A DNA stretch of 64,000 bases, taken from contig NC_087075.1 of the NCBI RefSeq assembly GCF_026151205.1, positions 10,896,303-10,960,302 of the forward strand, written 5' to 3'. This DNA comes from Bolinopsis microptera. Its lineage: Eukaryota; Ctenophora; Tentaculata; Lobata; Bolinopsidae. The notes beneath the pieces were generated by a model. That model worked only from the letters and a program-made list of their open reading frames with translations. It searched no databases and was not told the origin of the DNA. Each line of letters opens with the position of its first letter. Position 1 is the stretch's first letter. Shown piece by piece: positions 35,301-47,200 of the stretch. The translations under genes were made by a program, and so were the position numbers.

Positions 35301-37208
35301 GCAATAATTTCCGCTAGGAACAACATTTTTCCATGGAACCAAAAACACAGCTGATCATAGCTATCACTTCCCCCTATCAGAAACAACTATAAAGTCAATT
35401 TCGAGAGAATTTCTTGTGCTTCCAAGGCATATATCTGGAGATCCAACGATACGATTTTCTTGAAACTTTCTAGATAGTAAGATAGCTTTGAGACAAATAA
35501 TTTGTGCAAGTTTGGGTGAATTTCTATGTGCCAAATTTGAGATATCACTTCAAACACAAGAAAATAGTGCTGTCGGACAGATGTCGCTGTTACCAATTGC
35601 AATTTTAATGAAGACCCCCCCCCCCCCCCCCGCGCCAGCCCCCCGGTCCCCTTAATAGCTCCTTTCACTTTTCATTATTTCAGGATAGAGGGGTGTCCTG
35701 AAGCGTTCAACTACACAAATCAGCCATGTGCGTACAGGCGCAGAGCTCAGAACTTCTTTCAGATAGACTATCGTCTCTTGGAAAGTGAAATAAGTGTTTC
35801 TCTTTCTTGTGGTAAGAACTCACCCTATTTACTTAGTTTTTTAATTAGTACTGTAATTAAGAACCGACCGGCTAAATATGGTTCCGGCGAGAATTTCAAT
35901 TAACTTCTGCTGGCAGCATAAATTATTCTTGAATAATCACATCACAAGCTTACATCCAGAAAGTTTAAAATTTCCTCGCAGTTCAATGATTTATGATTCC
36001 CCCTAACAATTTTCTTATGCTTTAAAAAAGGTGAGGTCTTCTAAAAAATTTCCTCTTTGGCATCAAATTTCCTCCAAAATTTCCTCGCAGATTACTGCCA
36101 TCTTTCTGGATGTGAGGTGTTGAGCGATTGTGCGGATGGAAAATCTTAACTTTATTTTAAATACTTGTTTCATTTAATTGAGTATATTATAACTTTTCCA
36201 TAATGATTAAATAACTACCATATAAAATTCTACATGCTTTGAAAAGTTAATAATAATATCTAGTTATTACCTAAAATATACACATAACATCACACATTTC
36301 AGACAACGGACCGGAAATAACAGATTGGCAAGACTTCTCAAAAAGTGACAGTATAAATCTAACAGTCAACATGGAAGAAGTAGAATCATACTACGTCAGA
36401 TTACCTTGCTACGACTTCATCTCCTTCACACTCTTCCTGTACGCTGGAGATGAACAGAACTCCCAAATTACGCTCTTCAATTATAAAGATAACAGTATTG
36501 GTAACATTTACTGTAATGGCGGAGAAAGAACATATTTCACCATTTCTGAGGAGTGGGAGTGCGTGGATGATAAACAGTACATGGTTGTGGAGTAAGAAAC
36601 AAATTGTTATTTTAACTAGGTACTAAGTTCATGAATTGTCAATAAAACGTATAGCTTGTGTTGTACAATACCGTGCAACTGATAACCGCTAATATAAATT
36701 TAAAAGTACCAATTATGATAACTATCATTGAAGCCCGAATATGATATGCTTTACACACAAAAACATAAAACATATTTTAGGGTGGAAAAAACAAACGATC
36801 ACGTTGCAATAAAGAACAAAGGAAACACCTTGTACAACAAAATATTCGGCTCTGGAGACGAAAACTGTATCAAGACAACTGAAAAAGTTGGCACCCAAGT
36901 TTGGGACTACGAAGGTTCCCTCTCCCTTGCCTTTAATTCCACGGAAGGTCCGTATACCCTGTCTATAATGATAATACAAATCTTGAAGTAAATTGTGTGT
37001 ACTCGCATATCCGATATTATGTAAGTTCTATAATCTAAACACTGTGTGCTTTCCAGAAGCGACTGTCGAAGAGATGCCGAATTATGTTTTCTTTACTTCT
37101 GATAACTTGGTAGAAACTTGCGGTCTTAGTTTAGATAAATGGAACGGAATCGTATTCGAAAACTTCGATCCCAGTGATAAATACGGTGCTGGATTAACAG
37201 GTTTATAG
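26348..37208 (+). CDS. Secreted cysteine-rich protein with PAN/apple-like modules
   Basis: Proposed exons are 26348-26435, 26570-27037, 27302-27478, 27665-27772, 28100-28270, 28480-28581, 28800-28934, 29316-29523, 35684-35811, 36303-36591, 36781-36947 and 37057-37208. They total 2193 nt, about 730 residues, and all phases match, mostly phase 1. Residues 1-17 are a signal peptide (MMLLPILAAYCCQSLVDG). Exon 2 is an unrecognised globular domain. Exon 3 is PAN-like (DCRYDCQHTSDC...CKLY). Exons 6-7 are another (DCKEECEANEACSGW...CYLY). The rest are Cys-containing extracellular segments. An extracellular adhesion or binding role is inferred. The last exon could instead splice onward, since it ends LTG|GT. 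The eighth intron (6.2 kb) is full of transposons. Confidence 0.7.
29118..29180 (+). repeat. Decoy copy of the exon-8 splice acceptor
   Basis: About 55 bp (ATTACAAACCACATATCTAG, then the CCCCAGTACCTGCACC block) repeats the acceptor and start of exon 8 at 29301-29350. In this copy the acceptor AG is AT (CACAT versus CACAG), so it should not splice. Confidence 0.6.
29581..30304. mobile_element. hAT-like nonautonomous element, 8-bp target duplication
   Basis: The inverted ends are CAGGGGTGTAGGAA and TTCCTACACCCCTG. The 8-bp duplication GAACTCTT flanks it (29573-29580, 30305-30312). It contains a tandem duplication of about 230 bp (about 29665-29895 and 29905-30135) and no transposase. It lies in intron 8 of the PAN-module gene, about 60 bp past the exon 8 donor. 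Confidence 0.93.
30460..30615. repeat. Short inverted repeat rich in GCGGGTAAA/TTTAACCCGC
   Basis: The left part has AGCGGGTAAAAATATGGCGG and the right part AAATTTAACCCGCCATAATT, giving an imperfect inverted structure. Its motifs resemble those inside the MITE at 38329-39132. No target duplication was identified. Confidence 0.4.
30987..31110. promoter_or_regulatory. E-box cluster and CRE-like site in the left arm
   Basis: CACGTG occurs at 30987, 31007, 31027 and 31056, followed by TGACGTCA at 31103-31110. The right arm carries the mirror set (about 34684-34810). CACGTG is bound by Myc/USF/MITF-type bHLH proteins and TGACGTCA by CREB/ATF proteins. A role as a promoter for the element's gene is inference. 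Confidence 0.5.
32070..32084. repeat. Perfect hairpin CCTGGGGTCCCCAGG (left arm)
   Basis: A 7-bp stem around a single T. The same stem is present in the right arm at 34264-34278 and in the diverged copy at 5782-5796, so it is conserved when nearby sequence is not. Confidence 0.7.
32447..33845 (+). CDS. Unidentified spliced gene inside the palindromic element
   Basis: Exons 32447-32709, 33182-33405 and 33577-33845 join in frame (phases 2 and 1) to encode about 251 residues, with donors AA|GTGAGT and CA|GTAAGT. Exon 1 has PPSNKDILRFLLSHKEN, the exon 1-2 junction gives NIVKKIKGLYDKLKKR, and exon 3 has KYPCHQQAVERAVALMTES and a basic tail. The PCHxQAVER motif reminds me of uncharacterised repeat-encoded invertebrate proteins; this is memory, not a search. 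No DDE, RT or nuclease motif is visible. A much longer relative may have lost its centre here. A role in mobilising the element is possible but unproven. Confidence 0.55.
33846..34150. other. AT-rich 3' flank of the internal gene
   Basis: Nothing recognised. The sequence runs from the stop codon of the internal gene to the inner edge of the right inverted arm. Confidence 0.35.
35027..35311. mobile_element. MITE nested in the right arm
   Basis: This segment is absent from the left arm. Its ends are inverted copies over about 110 bp (GAAATTGTAACCGGTC at the left, GACCGGCAATAATTTC at the right), and each inner flank has GTGTGTGTAATTG and TCTAAAAATCTAT blocks. Exact borders are uncertain by a few bases because the end motif overlaps the target. 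Confidence 0.8.
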
Positions 37209-38215
37209 AAATTATAATAATATAATAATATATTTACATAATATTTGCTCGAATATAATATAACAGGTTTATAAAATATATTTACATAATATTTGCTCGA
37301 ATATAATATACTATTATATAGTCTTATAGTTAACAGCATATGATATTACGTTAACGTTGATAAATATACATTATAACGATGCAATGTACTTACAACCTGT
37401 ATCCTGAAATGTTTAAAACTCAAGTAAATATCACACCAAACCATTTAATGATTATTTGTACACTTTTGTTCAAATTTCTCATTTGCTCATATCATCTCTC
37501 ACAGCCAGCCGCTCTGACATGGTTAACCACCTTCCTTGTGTTGTTGGTTAATCATGAGCGGGATATAAATACCTCATTTCATAATGTAAAGACCATCCCC
37601 CAGTTGACTCGAACGAATAACCAACCCCTTCCTACGCTCCTCACCTCTATCAAACCACATTCCGCACCCTAACAACCCACATTCCGCACCCTAACAAACC
37701 ACATTCCACATTTCTCACAAAGTTTTGTTAACACCAGAGAACATTCATATATTTTGATATTACACTCAATATTCAAATTGGATTCTCTCATAAACTTAAT
37801 AGGAGCTGATAAATTATTGAGAGAGTAGGAATAGCACAACTATCAAGTATTATGTTTAAAAATGATTAATTATTCAGCTTTATATTCTTAACTTGTAACT
37901 ATTTGATTTAGTCATTCGGCACATTTGTAATGTGGTAATAATACAGAAGCCAAATAATTTGTTATATTAATAAAAACGGAGCTTATGTACGATCACATGA
38001 ATAAACATTCCATTCTTGAACTATATACGTCTCATTCATATTTCGATACTGCCCATATTTACTAAGACCCAAAACAGAATACAAACATGCTAATTAATAT
38101 TCACTCATATTGCAGTACTTTTCGTACATCCATATCAATTCATCACCCGATTATAGTTAATCTAGTTAATGAAGTATAACAGGAGAAACCCACTGAACTA
38201 ACTATATTCCAGGTG
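37209..38215. other. Intergenic spacer between the two secreted-protein genes
   Basis: It contains a tandem duplication of about 50 bp (about 37202-37312), three CACATTCCGCACCCTAACAA-type repeats at 37657-37710 and an AATAAA near 37969. No exon is supported. Confidence 0.45.
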
Positions 38216-41200
38216 ATGATGTATGTCTTAATCATAATATTCATGATATCGATGTTGGTTGGATGTTCTGAACAGGTATGAAAATGTAGAAAGAAAAACC
38301 TCTTTAAAAAGTTAAAACTTATTATATACCTTACTCGGGATTATTATGACCGGGATAAAGTGGTGGGTTTAGGGTAATTTCGCCATATTTTTCCCGAACC
38401 ACATTTTCACCGGTCGTTAATAAACCCGCCTACTCAGCTTTTAGGGTTCCCAAGGGGTATGGGTGCTCATATTTTAATCGTTGTCTTATATTCACTAAAG
38501 AAGACTATTGGGACACTTGTTGTAGGTTTTCCGACTTCATTTGGCTAAAATTGCAAAAAATTCACCTTTTTGCCCAATTCTTGTCATATATCCTTATTGT
38601 CAAATTTGATTTAAATAGGCCAATTTTTAATTTCTTAGGTATTGACTATCTCCACATAATGAAATAGGACTCAAAGTGAAAGTAACAGTTAAATTAAAAC
38701 TTGAATTAATTAAAACTGATGAAAGGGATGATCCAGATGAAGATAACGAAGATGATTACAACTTATTGGAAGACTAAACAGCTCTCCCTTTATCTTAATA
38801 TCGATCTGGTTGTTATATACGCTTCAAATGTTAAAATTATTTTCCATCTAGTTTGATTAACCACGAGTCATTATTTTAGTCTACCTTCAACAATTATTGA
38901 TAATTCGACTTGTTTCACAAGTTTTAGCAATGCGAAAATTTCTAAACTTGCTTATCTCTAATAAGGAAATTTACATCTGAGACAAAATTTTTGAATCTAA
39001 AATTGAAAGGTTGGACACCGGTAAAATGGCGACCGGGAAAATGTGGTGGGTTTTGAGCAATTTCGCCATATTTTTCCCGAACCATATTTTAACCGGTCGT
39101 TAATAAACCCGTCGTAATAATCCCGAGTAAGGTAGGCTGTAATGCTGTATTCTAAGCACAAAAATACATTTTTAATACATTTTTAATACATTTTTAATAC
39201 AAGTTTTATGTGTGGATTTTGTATTTTTAAGCTATTTTGATTTCTGTGATTGTTATGAAATGAATTTTTCGCAGTCGTTTCCAGAATCAGTGCAAGATAA
39301 AGTTAATCCCATACCGAATAGGAGACAGCGCAGATATGTAAATGCACAGGAGTACATGAGCGCTGATGATGTACCAAAATACTTGGTAAATATGGATTAT
39401 GATCAATACTATCCCCGTTAAGAGATATCGATTATTTGCTTACATAACTAAACGATACACTTATTTAATCTTATAATTTTATTACTATGCTACAAATTCA
39501 GATTCCCACTCGCCCTTTCAATATATTCTTAATAATCCCAGAATATAATACCATATAATTATATAACAAATAATATAACGACAGGTTAGAATTAACCGTG
39601 TAGTAGGCTCGAACACAATTACAATGTGTACGGGTAGTATCATAGCGGCTAACTTGGTACTCACTAGCGGTGGTTGTCTTCATGAAGATTGGGCTACCTT
39701 TGATAAGGAGAAACGACTTGTTCCAATCTCGCAAATAGAGGTATATTGAGTGTTTTCCACGTTTATTCGGAATTTAATTTCTTAAATTTTTACGGTTACT
39801 TGGGTGGATTAATGTTGTGTTGATCTCTTGTGAGCTGAGGTGTGATCGTTTATCAAGACTCCTTACACTCTTTACTCCTTACACTCCTTACACTCCTTAC
39901 ACTCCTTACACTCCTTACACTCCTTACACTCCTTACTCCTTACACTCCTTACTCCTTACACTGTTTACTCCTTACACTCCATACACTCCTTACACGACTT
40001 ACTCCTTACACTTGTTAGTCCTTACACTCCTTACTCCTTACACTCATGACTCCTTGCTCTCCTTACTCATTACTCCTTACACTCGTGATTCCTTGCTCTC
40101 CTTACTCCAAGTTACTCCTTACACCCATGGGCCATGACTCCTTACTCCTTACACTCCTGACTTCTTACAATCCTGACCCCTTACTCCTTTTAAATGTACG
40201 TTACAAATGTTTAAGTAAAGTAAATTTTGAAGGTGGTTGCCGGACGCTACAAGTCGTCAGTGACGAATTCGACAAAGGAGCAGATCCGGTCCCCTTTACA
40301 GATGTACATACATCCTGAGCTAAAGATGGTCGATCATAGGAAGATGTGGCAGGTATGATTGATGCTGGGGGGTGGGGGGGAGGGCCGGGGGTGGGGGGGA
40401 GGGCCGGGGGTGGGGGGAGGGCCGGGGGTGGGGGGAGGGCCGGGGGTGGGGGGTAGGGCCGGGGGTGGGGGGAGGGCCGGGGTGGGGGGAGGGCCGGGGG
40501 TGGGGGGGAGGGCCGGGGGGGGGGGGGTTCTAGAAGGGGAGACGGGAAGCACAGGCTGAGACCTAGCCTTTCACCTTAGTCATTATATTATCTCCTTTTG
40601 TTTACTATCTATATAATACAGATTACAGGTTGCATGCTCTGAAATGTGATTAACATTCGGTTTTCAGGGTCATAGCATGGCCTTGATTGACTGTGTAATT
40701 TATATGGAAGCTTATTTCCATCAAAATTTCAGAACGATATTGCCATAATTCAAGTTGATGACTTCAAATTTGGCATGGAAACAGATGTCGATAAAATAGA
40801 ACTGTGGCTGTCACACTTTGCTGTCAATGAGTCGGACTATTACACAACGCTCTGTGCATCAGGTAGATTAATAAGATAGTCTTTATTCGGTTACTGAGAT
40901 AGTCTTAATTAGATTAATAATATAGTCTTTATTAGGTTACTGAGATAGTCTTAGTTAGTTTAATAATATAGTCTTAATTAGGTAACTGAGATAGTATTTA
41001 TAAGGCTACTGAGATAGTCCTTATTGGGCTACTGAGATAGTCTTAATTAGGGTCTTTATTTAAAACTCCTCATATTTAAAATACGAACTACGTATAGATA
41101 TGATATATAAATCCTATCTATCGATAATCTATATAATATATATTATGTATCATGTAATATGCATAAATATGTGTGATGCGCGTTAGCTGATGTTGAGTAT

Positions 41201-44200
41201 GAAATCGACAAGTTTAAGATTGATGGTGATCATGAAGACATAAAGGCGACCCACTTGTGAATATAATTAAAATAAAATAGTTTCGGCTTTTTTCAATAAA
41301 TGTAATAGATTTGTTGTGTTGGAGGGTTATATTTTTATAAAAATGATACGAAATGTTTGTTAAGCAGGAGCTTTCGAAATATATGTGTGTCTTCAGCTGT
41401 AGTGTTGTAATCTATATATATATATAAGATATATAATTTAGAAGATACGATACAGTTCTAGCTATGTTTTTAACCAATTATTTCGAGATACGTTCCCTAT
41501 TTTCAAAGATAATCTCCGGCCAGCAGCAACTAAATTTTCAGAGTATTTTATTAAGAATGTACTCACACTCTGGCAATTAACCAATTAATAATAATAGAAA
41601 TCCTATATTATAATTAAATTTTCCAGGATACGGCGACTGGGGCTCCCACAATTCCAAACAATATGACAACCTGTTTGACTCATGGTACCCCATCCAACGT
41701 GACTTACCCCAGTATCAGTACCTGGCTTACATTGACGGTGGTAAATGTGACACTAAGAACTCCCATGTTAACGATGTGGAGGATAAAATGGTGACTCATA
41801 GACCCAACGCTGTCAACCAGTATTCTGCTAAGCCGTGAGTCGTGCTGCTGAATCCAGAGCTTCAATTGGCAATTTATGGCATGTTTGTGAATGTTATGAT
41901 CTATGAACAAATTACCCATCACTGCACTGGTCACATTGTTTTCCTGTAATTTTTTCAAAAATGATGAGCTGCAATTTATTTAGTCTAGAAAAAGCTCATG
42001 TCAAACTTTCCAGATTGACAGCTAAATTGTGTTTTACTTTCCAGATTGATGACAGCTAAATTGTGTTTTACTTTCCAGATTGATGACAGCTAAATTGTGT
42101 TTTACTTTCCAGATTGATGACAGCTAAAAGGTGTTTTTACAAATCATCAGAACTTGGTTTAGTCGGATACATCCCCACTAAAGGTGACCACGGAGGTCCT
42201 ATAACCTGGACCAGTAAAGACAACAACATTACTTATCAGGTACCCAGCTGTTAATATCAAGTAATTTTTTGGTTTTCAAGTGTGCCTGTTAATTTAAATT
42301 TATATGATTATATAACGGGTATGTAGAATAACACAGTCATGTGTTTTACAGGTAATGCTTGTACCGTGGGAACCAGAATCTAAAGCCTCGTTCGAGACGG
42401 ATATGAACTATGTTCACTGGGGTGAACTGCTTTCCTATTACACAGATTTTATCGGTAAGTTTTAAAATTCTTATCTGTTACACCATTTAACATGTTATAT
42501 TATAAAATTCTATTTTGACCAAAAGTAATGCTTGACCTCTTGACCTTTATCAAATTTTTATGACCATTTAAAACATTTTATCTGTCGACTGTCAATATTA
42601 TTCTCAGGAAAGGTATTTGACGCAGCGGCAGCTACAAGCAACGCTGCTCACAAGCCCGAGGCCGAGTTCACAGATTGGACTTCTTTCACTCAGACGGTGT
42701 CCCTTAAGTATTTCGGCCACTTTCAGTATTACGCCAACTTCGCAGTGAAACCTATGAAACATGTTCAGGTTAGACTGCAGTGGATGTTTATTGTGTAATA
42801 TGAAAAAGGGCACTTGATGAATGTATCCATACATAATAATTAATATTGTTTGATGGTTATATTTGGGGGGGGGGGGGGGGGGGGGGATTTCAACAAAACC
42901 CTTTAAAATTAAATCTTGTTTAAAAAGAGACTTTTTGGCTATAAAGCGATGTATAAATTTCTAGTTATTATTATATTATTATTAAAGTCCTGAGCTCAGC
43001 ACAGACCAATCGGCCATCTGCATCACCCCCCTCAGCTCCCCTAATTTGAGCTCAGCACGGACCCATCACCCCCCTCAGCTCCCCTAATTTGAGCTCAGCA
43101 CGGACCCATCACCCCCTCAGCTCCTCTAATTTGAGCTCAGCACGGACCCATCACCCCCTCAGCTCCTCTAATTTGAGCTCAGCACGGACCCATCACCCCA
43201 CTCAGCTCCCCTAATGTGAGCTCAGCACGGACCCATCACCCCACTCAGCTCCCCTAATTTGAGCTCAGCACGGACCCATCACCCCCCTCAGCTCCCCTAA
43301 TTTGAGCTCAGCACGGACCCATCACCCCCTCAGCTCCCCTAATTTGAGCTCAGCACGGACCCATCACCCCCTCAGCTCCCCTAATTTGAGCTCAGCACGG
43401 ACCCATCACCCCACTCATGACTCAGCTCCCCTAATTTGAGCTCAGCACGGACCCATCACCCCCTCAGCTCCCATAATTTGAGCTCAGCACGGACCCATCA
43501 CCCCTTCAGCTCCCCTAATTTGAGCTCAGCACGGACCCATCACCCCCTCAGCTCCCCTAATTTGAGCTCAGCACGGACCCATCACCCCACTCATGACTCA
43601 GCTCCCCTAATTTGAGCTCAGCACGGACCCATCACCCCCCTCAGCTCCCCTAATTTGAGCTCAGCACGGACCCATCACCCCACTCAGCTCCCCAAATTTG
43701 AGCTCAGCACGGACCCATCACCCCCTCAGCTCCCCTACTTTGAGCTCAGCACGGACCCATCACCCCACTCAGCTCCCCTAATTTGAGCTCAACACGGACC
43801 CATCACCCCCCTCAGCTCCCCTAATTTGAGCTCAGCACGGACCCATCACCCCCCTCAGCTCCCCTAATTTGAGCTCAGCACGGACCCATCACCCCCTCAG
43901 CTCCCCTACTTTGAGCTCAGCACGGACCCATCACCCCACTCAGCTCCCCTAATTTGAGCTCAGCACGGACCCATCACCCCACTCAGCTCCCCTAAATTGA
44001 GCTCAGCACGGACCCATTACCCCACTCAGCTCCCCTAATTTGAGCTCAGCACGGACGGCGGACCCATCACCCCCTCAGCTCCCCTAATTTGAGCTCAGCA
44101 CGGACCCATCACCCCACTCAGCTCCCCTAATTTGAGCTCAGCACGGACCCATCACCCCCTCAACTCCCCTACTTTGAGCTCAGCACGGACCCATCAACCC

Positions 44201-47200
44201 ACTCAGCTCCCCTAATTTGAGCTCAGCACGGACCCATCACCCCCCTCAGCTCCCCTAATTTGAGCTCAGCACGGACCCATCACCCCCCTCAGCTCCCCTA
44301 ATTTGAGCTCAGCACGGACCCATCACCCCCTCAGCTCCCCTACTTTGAGCTCAGCACGGACCCATCACCCCACTCAGCTCCCCTAACTTGAGCTCAGCAC
44401 GGACCCATCACCCCACTCAGCTCCCCTAAATTGAGCTCAGCACGGACCCATCACCCCACTCAGCTCCCCTAATTTGAGCTCAGCACGGACGGCGGACCCA
44501 TCACCCCCCTCAGCTCCCCTAATTTGAGCTCAGCACGGACCCATCACCCCACTCAGCTCCCCTAATTTGAGCTCAGCACGGACCCATCACCCCCTCAGCT
44601 CCCCTACTTTGAGCTCAGCACGGACCCATCACCCCACTCAGCTCCCCTAATTTGAGCTCAGCACGGACCCATCACCCCCCTCAGCTCCCCTAATTTGAGC
44701 TCAGCACGGACCCATCACCCCCCTCAGCTCCCCTAATTTGAGCTCAGCACGGACCCATCACCCCCCTCAGCTCCCCTAATTTGAGCTCAGCACGGACCCA
44801 TCACCCCCTCAGCTCCCCTACTTTGAGCTCAGCACGGACCCATCACCCCACTCAGCTCCGCTAATTTGAGCTCAGCACGGACCCATCACCCCCCTCAGCT
44901 CCCCTAATTTGAGCTCAGCACGGACCCATCACCCCCCTCAGCTCCCCTAATTTGAGCTCAGCACGGACCCATCACCCCACTCAGCTCCCCTAATTTGAGC
45001 TCAGCACGGACCCATCACCCCACTCAGCTCCCCTAATTTGAGCTCAGCACGGACCCATCACCCCACTCAGCTCCCCTAATTTGAGCTCAGCACGGACCCA
45101 TCACCCCACTCAGCTCCCCAAATTTGAGCTCAGCACGGACCCATCACCCCCCTCAGCTCTCCTAATTTGAGCCCAGCACGGACCCATCACCCCCCTCAGC
45201 TCCCCTAATTTGAGCTCAGCACGGACCCATCACCCCCCTCAGTTCCCCTAATTTGAGCTCAGCAAGGACCCATCACCCCACTCAGCTCCCCTAATTTGAG
45301 CTCAGCACGGACCCATCACCCCACTCAGCTCCCCTAATTTGAGCTCAGCACGGACCCATCACCCCACTCAGCTCCCCTAATTTGAGCTCAGCACGGACCC
45401 ATCACCCCCCTCAGCTCCCCTAATTTGAGCTCAGCACGGACCCATCACCCCACTCAGCTCCCCTAATTTGAGCTCAGCACGAACCCATCACCCCCCTCAG
45501 CTCCCCTAATTTGAGCTCAGCACGGACCCATCACCCCCTCAGCTCCCCTAATTTGAGCTCAGCACGGACCCATCACCCCACTCAGCTCCCCTAATTTGAG
45601 CTCAGCACGGACCCATCACCCCCCTCAGCTCCCCTAATTTGAGCTCAGCACGGACCCATCACCCCACTCAGCTCCCCTAATTTGAGCTCAGCACGGACCC
45701 ATCACCCCACTCAGCTCCCCTAATTTGAGCTCAGCACGGACCCATCACCCCCCTCAGCTCCCCTAATTTGAGCTCAGCACGGACCCATCACCCCCTCAGC
45801 TCCCCTAATTTGAGCTCAGCACGGACCCATCACCCCCCTCAGCTCCCCTAATTTGAGCTCAGCACGGACCCATCACCCCCTCAGCTCCCCTAATTTGAGC
45901 TCAGCACGGACCCATCACCCCCCTCAGCTCCCCAAATTTGAGCTCAGCACGGACCCATCACCCCACTCAGCTCCCCTAATTTGAGCTCAGCACGGACCCA
46001 TCACCCCCTCTGCCCTCAGCTCCCCTAATTTGAGCTCAGCACGGACCCATCACCCCCCTCAGCTCCCCTAATTTGAGCTCAGCACGGACCCATCACCCCC
46101 TCAGCTCCTCTAATTTGAGCTCAGCACGGACCCATCACCCCCCTCAGCTCCCCAAATTTGAGCTCAGCACGGACCCTTTTGATTACCGGTCACGTGACTG
46201 CGCGCCCTAATTTGAGTGAGATTGCCAGTTCCAAACTAACACTCAACAGGTAAATATAACATTGAGTGGAGAGAACGCAGCCTACACCATGCGAAACAGT
46301 GTGATAAACGTGAGGGACATAGACACTAAGAAAGTTCTCCGACAATTTGTAGGGCTTAACAGGACTGTTACTGGTGGGTTGGACTTGAATGGGAATAATA
46401 ATAAGAATATGCATATTCCTCGTGATATGTTGCGATCACAGGTGTATGTCCCATCAAATAGGACAGCCAGCAATTACACTTTTTAACAACTCTATTTGCC
46501 ACTCTGAGTTGTGTATCTACCATCCTAGATAAACAATTAGATGATGAAATTATTAACCTCCCAGAGTCCGTGGTAGTGACAGCAGGAAGTGATGGAACTA
46601 TCGGTGGTAAATGGGGATGTACTCTGAAGGACGGTGAGGGGTACACGGACCCCCCAACTGCTGATCCTGGCGCAAGTAAAAAATGGAAAATAGATTTATT
46701 TTTATTCACACTACCCTATATCTAGAAACACCAAACAACTTTGGATGTGAGCATATGACATACTTTTTAACTTGTTAATTTAAATAATTATAAATAAATG
46801 ACTTACTGACTGACTGACTTAAGTCGGCTTCTTGGTCCGAGCAGCTACAATTCCTCGCCACACGTCGCGGTCAAGCATAACAGATCTTATCTCTTCAACA
46901 CAGGAAAGGCTGGTGTCCTTCTTTAGCATGTCCAGAAACGTAAGGTGGGGCCTCCCCGGTCTCCTGTATCCATGCTGAGGGTCCCAGAACAGAAGTTGGT
47001 TTGCCAGAAGGTCGTCATGCCTGGCTACATGTCCAGACAGTCTCATTCTTCTGGAGGCTATCATCGCTGATGGCTTGGGGATGTTGCCGTATAAATCACT
47101 GTTGTTGATGATTTGTGGCCAACGTATGTTCAAGGCCATCCGGAGCATTCTAGTGTAGCATCCATTGATCCGCTTAGTCATGGATTGGCTTATCGTCCAA

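Larger units (their letters stand above)
30668..35405. mobile_element. Palindromic element with 1.2-1.5 kb inverted arms and an internal gene
   Basis: The left arm (about 30668-32210) and right arm (about 34150-35405) are inverted copies; long blocks, such as the 31120-31240 and 34580-34700 stretches, match almost base for base. The outer ends read GTTGTTTCTGATAGAGGGGA and, from the other side, GTTGTTTCTGATAGGGGGAA. The left arm has an extra block of about 545 bp (about 31280-31825) missing from the right arm, and the right arm has a 0.28 kb MITE. The unique centre (about 32210-34150) holds a three-exon gene. No clear target duplication was seen. It sits in intron 8 of the PAN-module gene. 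Confidence 0.85.

Noticed and set aside
36728-36991. Read-through ending of the PAN-module gene at 36991
   Set aside because: The donor at 36948 and the acceptor at 37056 keep phase and add a further conserved-looking Cys exon; read-through remains only an alternative.
38207-38275. Exon 38216-38275 as a continuation of the upstream PAN-module gene
   Set aside because: In the incoming phase it meets a stop (WMF*); in the other frame it encodes a clean signal peptide, so it starts a new gene.
43008-46180. Possible CRISPR array (regular 41-43 bp repeats)
   Set aside because: No unique spacers: the whole unit repeats. It is a eukaryotic intronic minisatellite.
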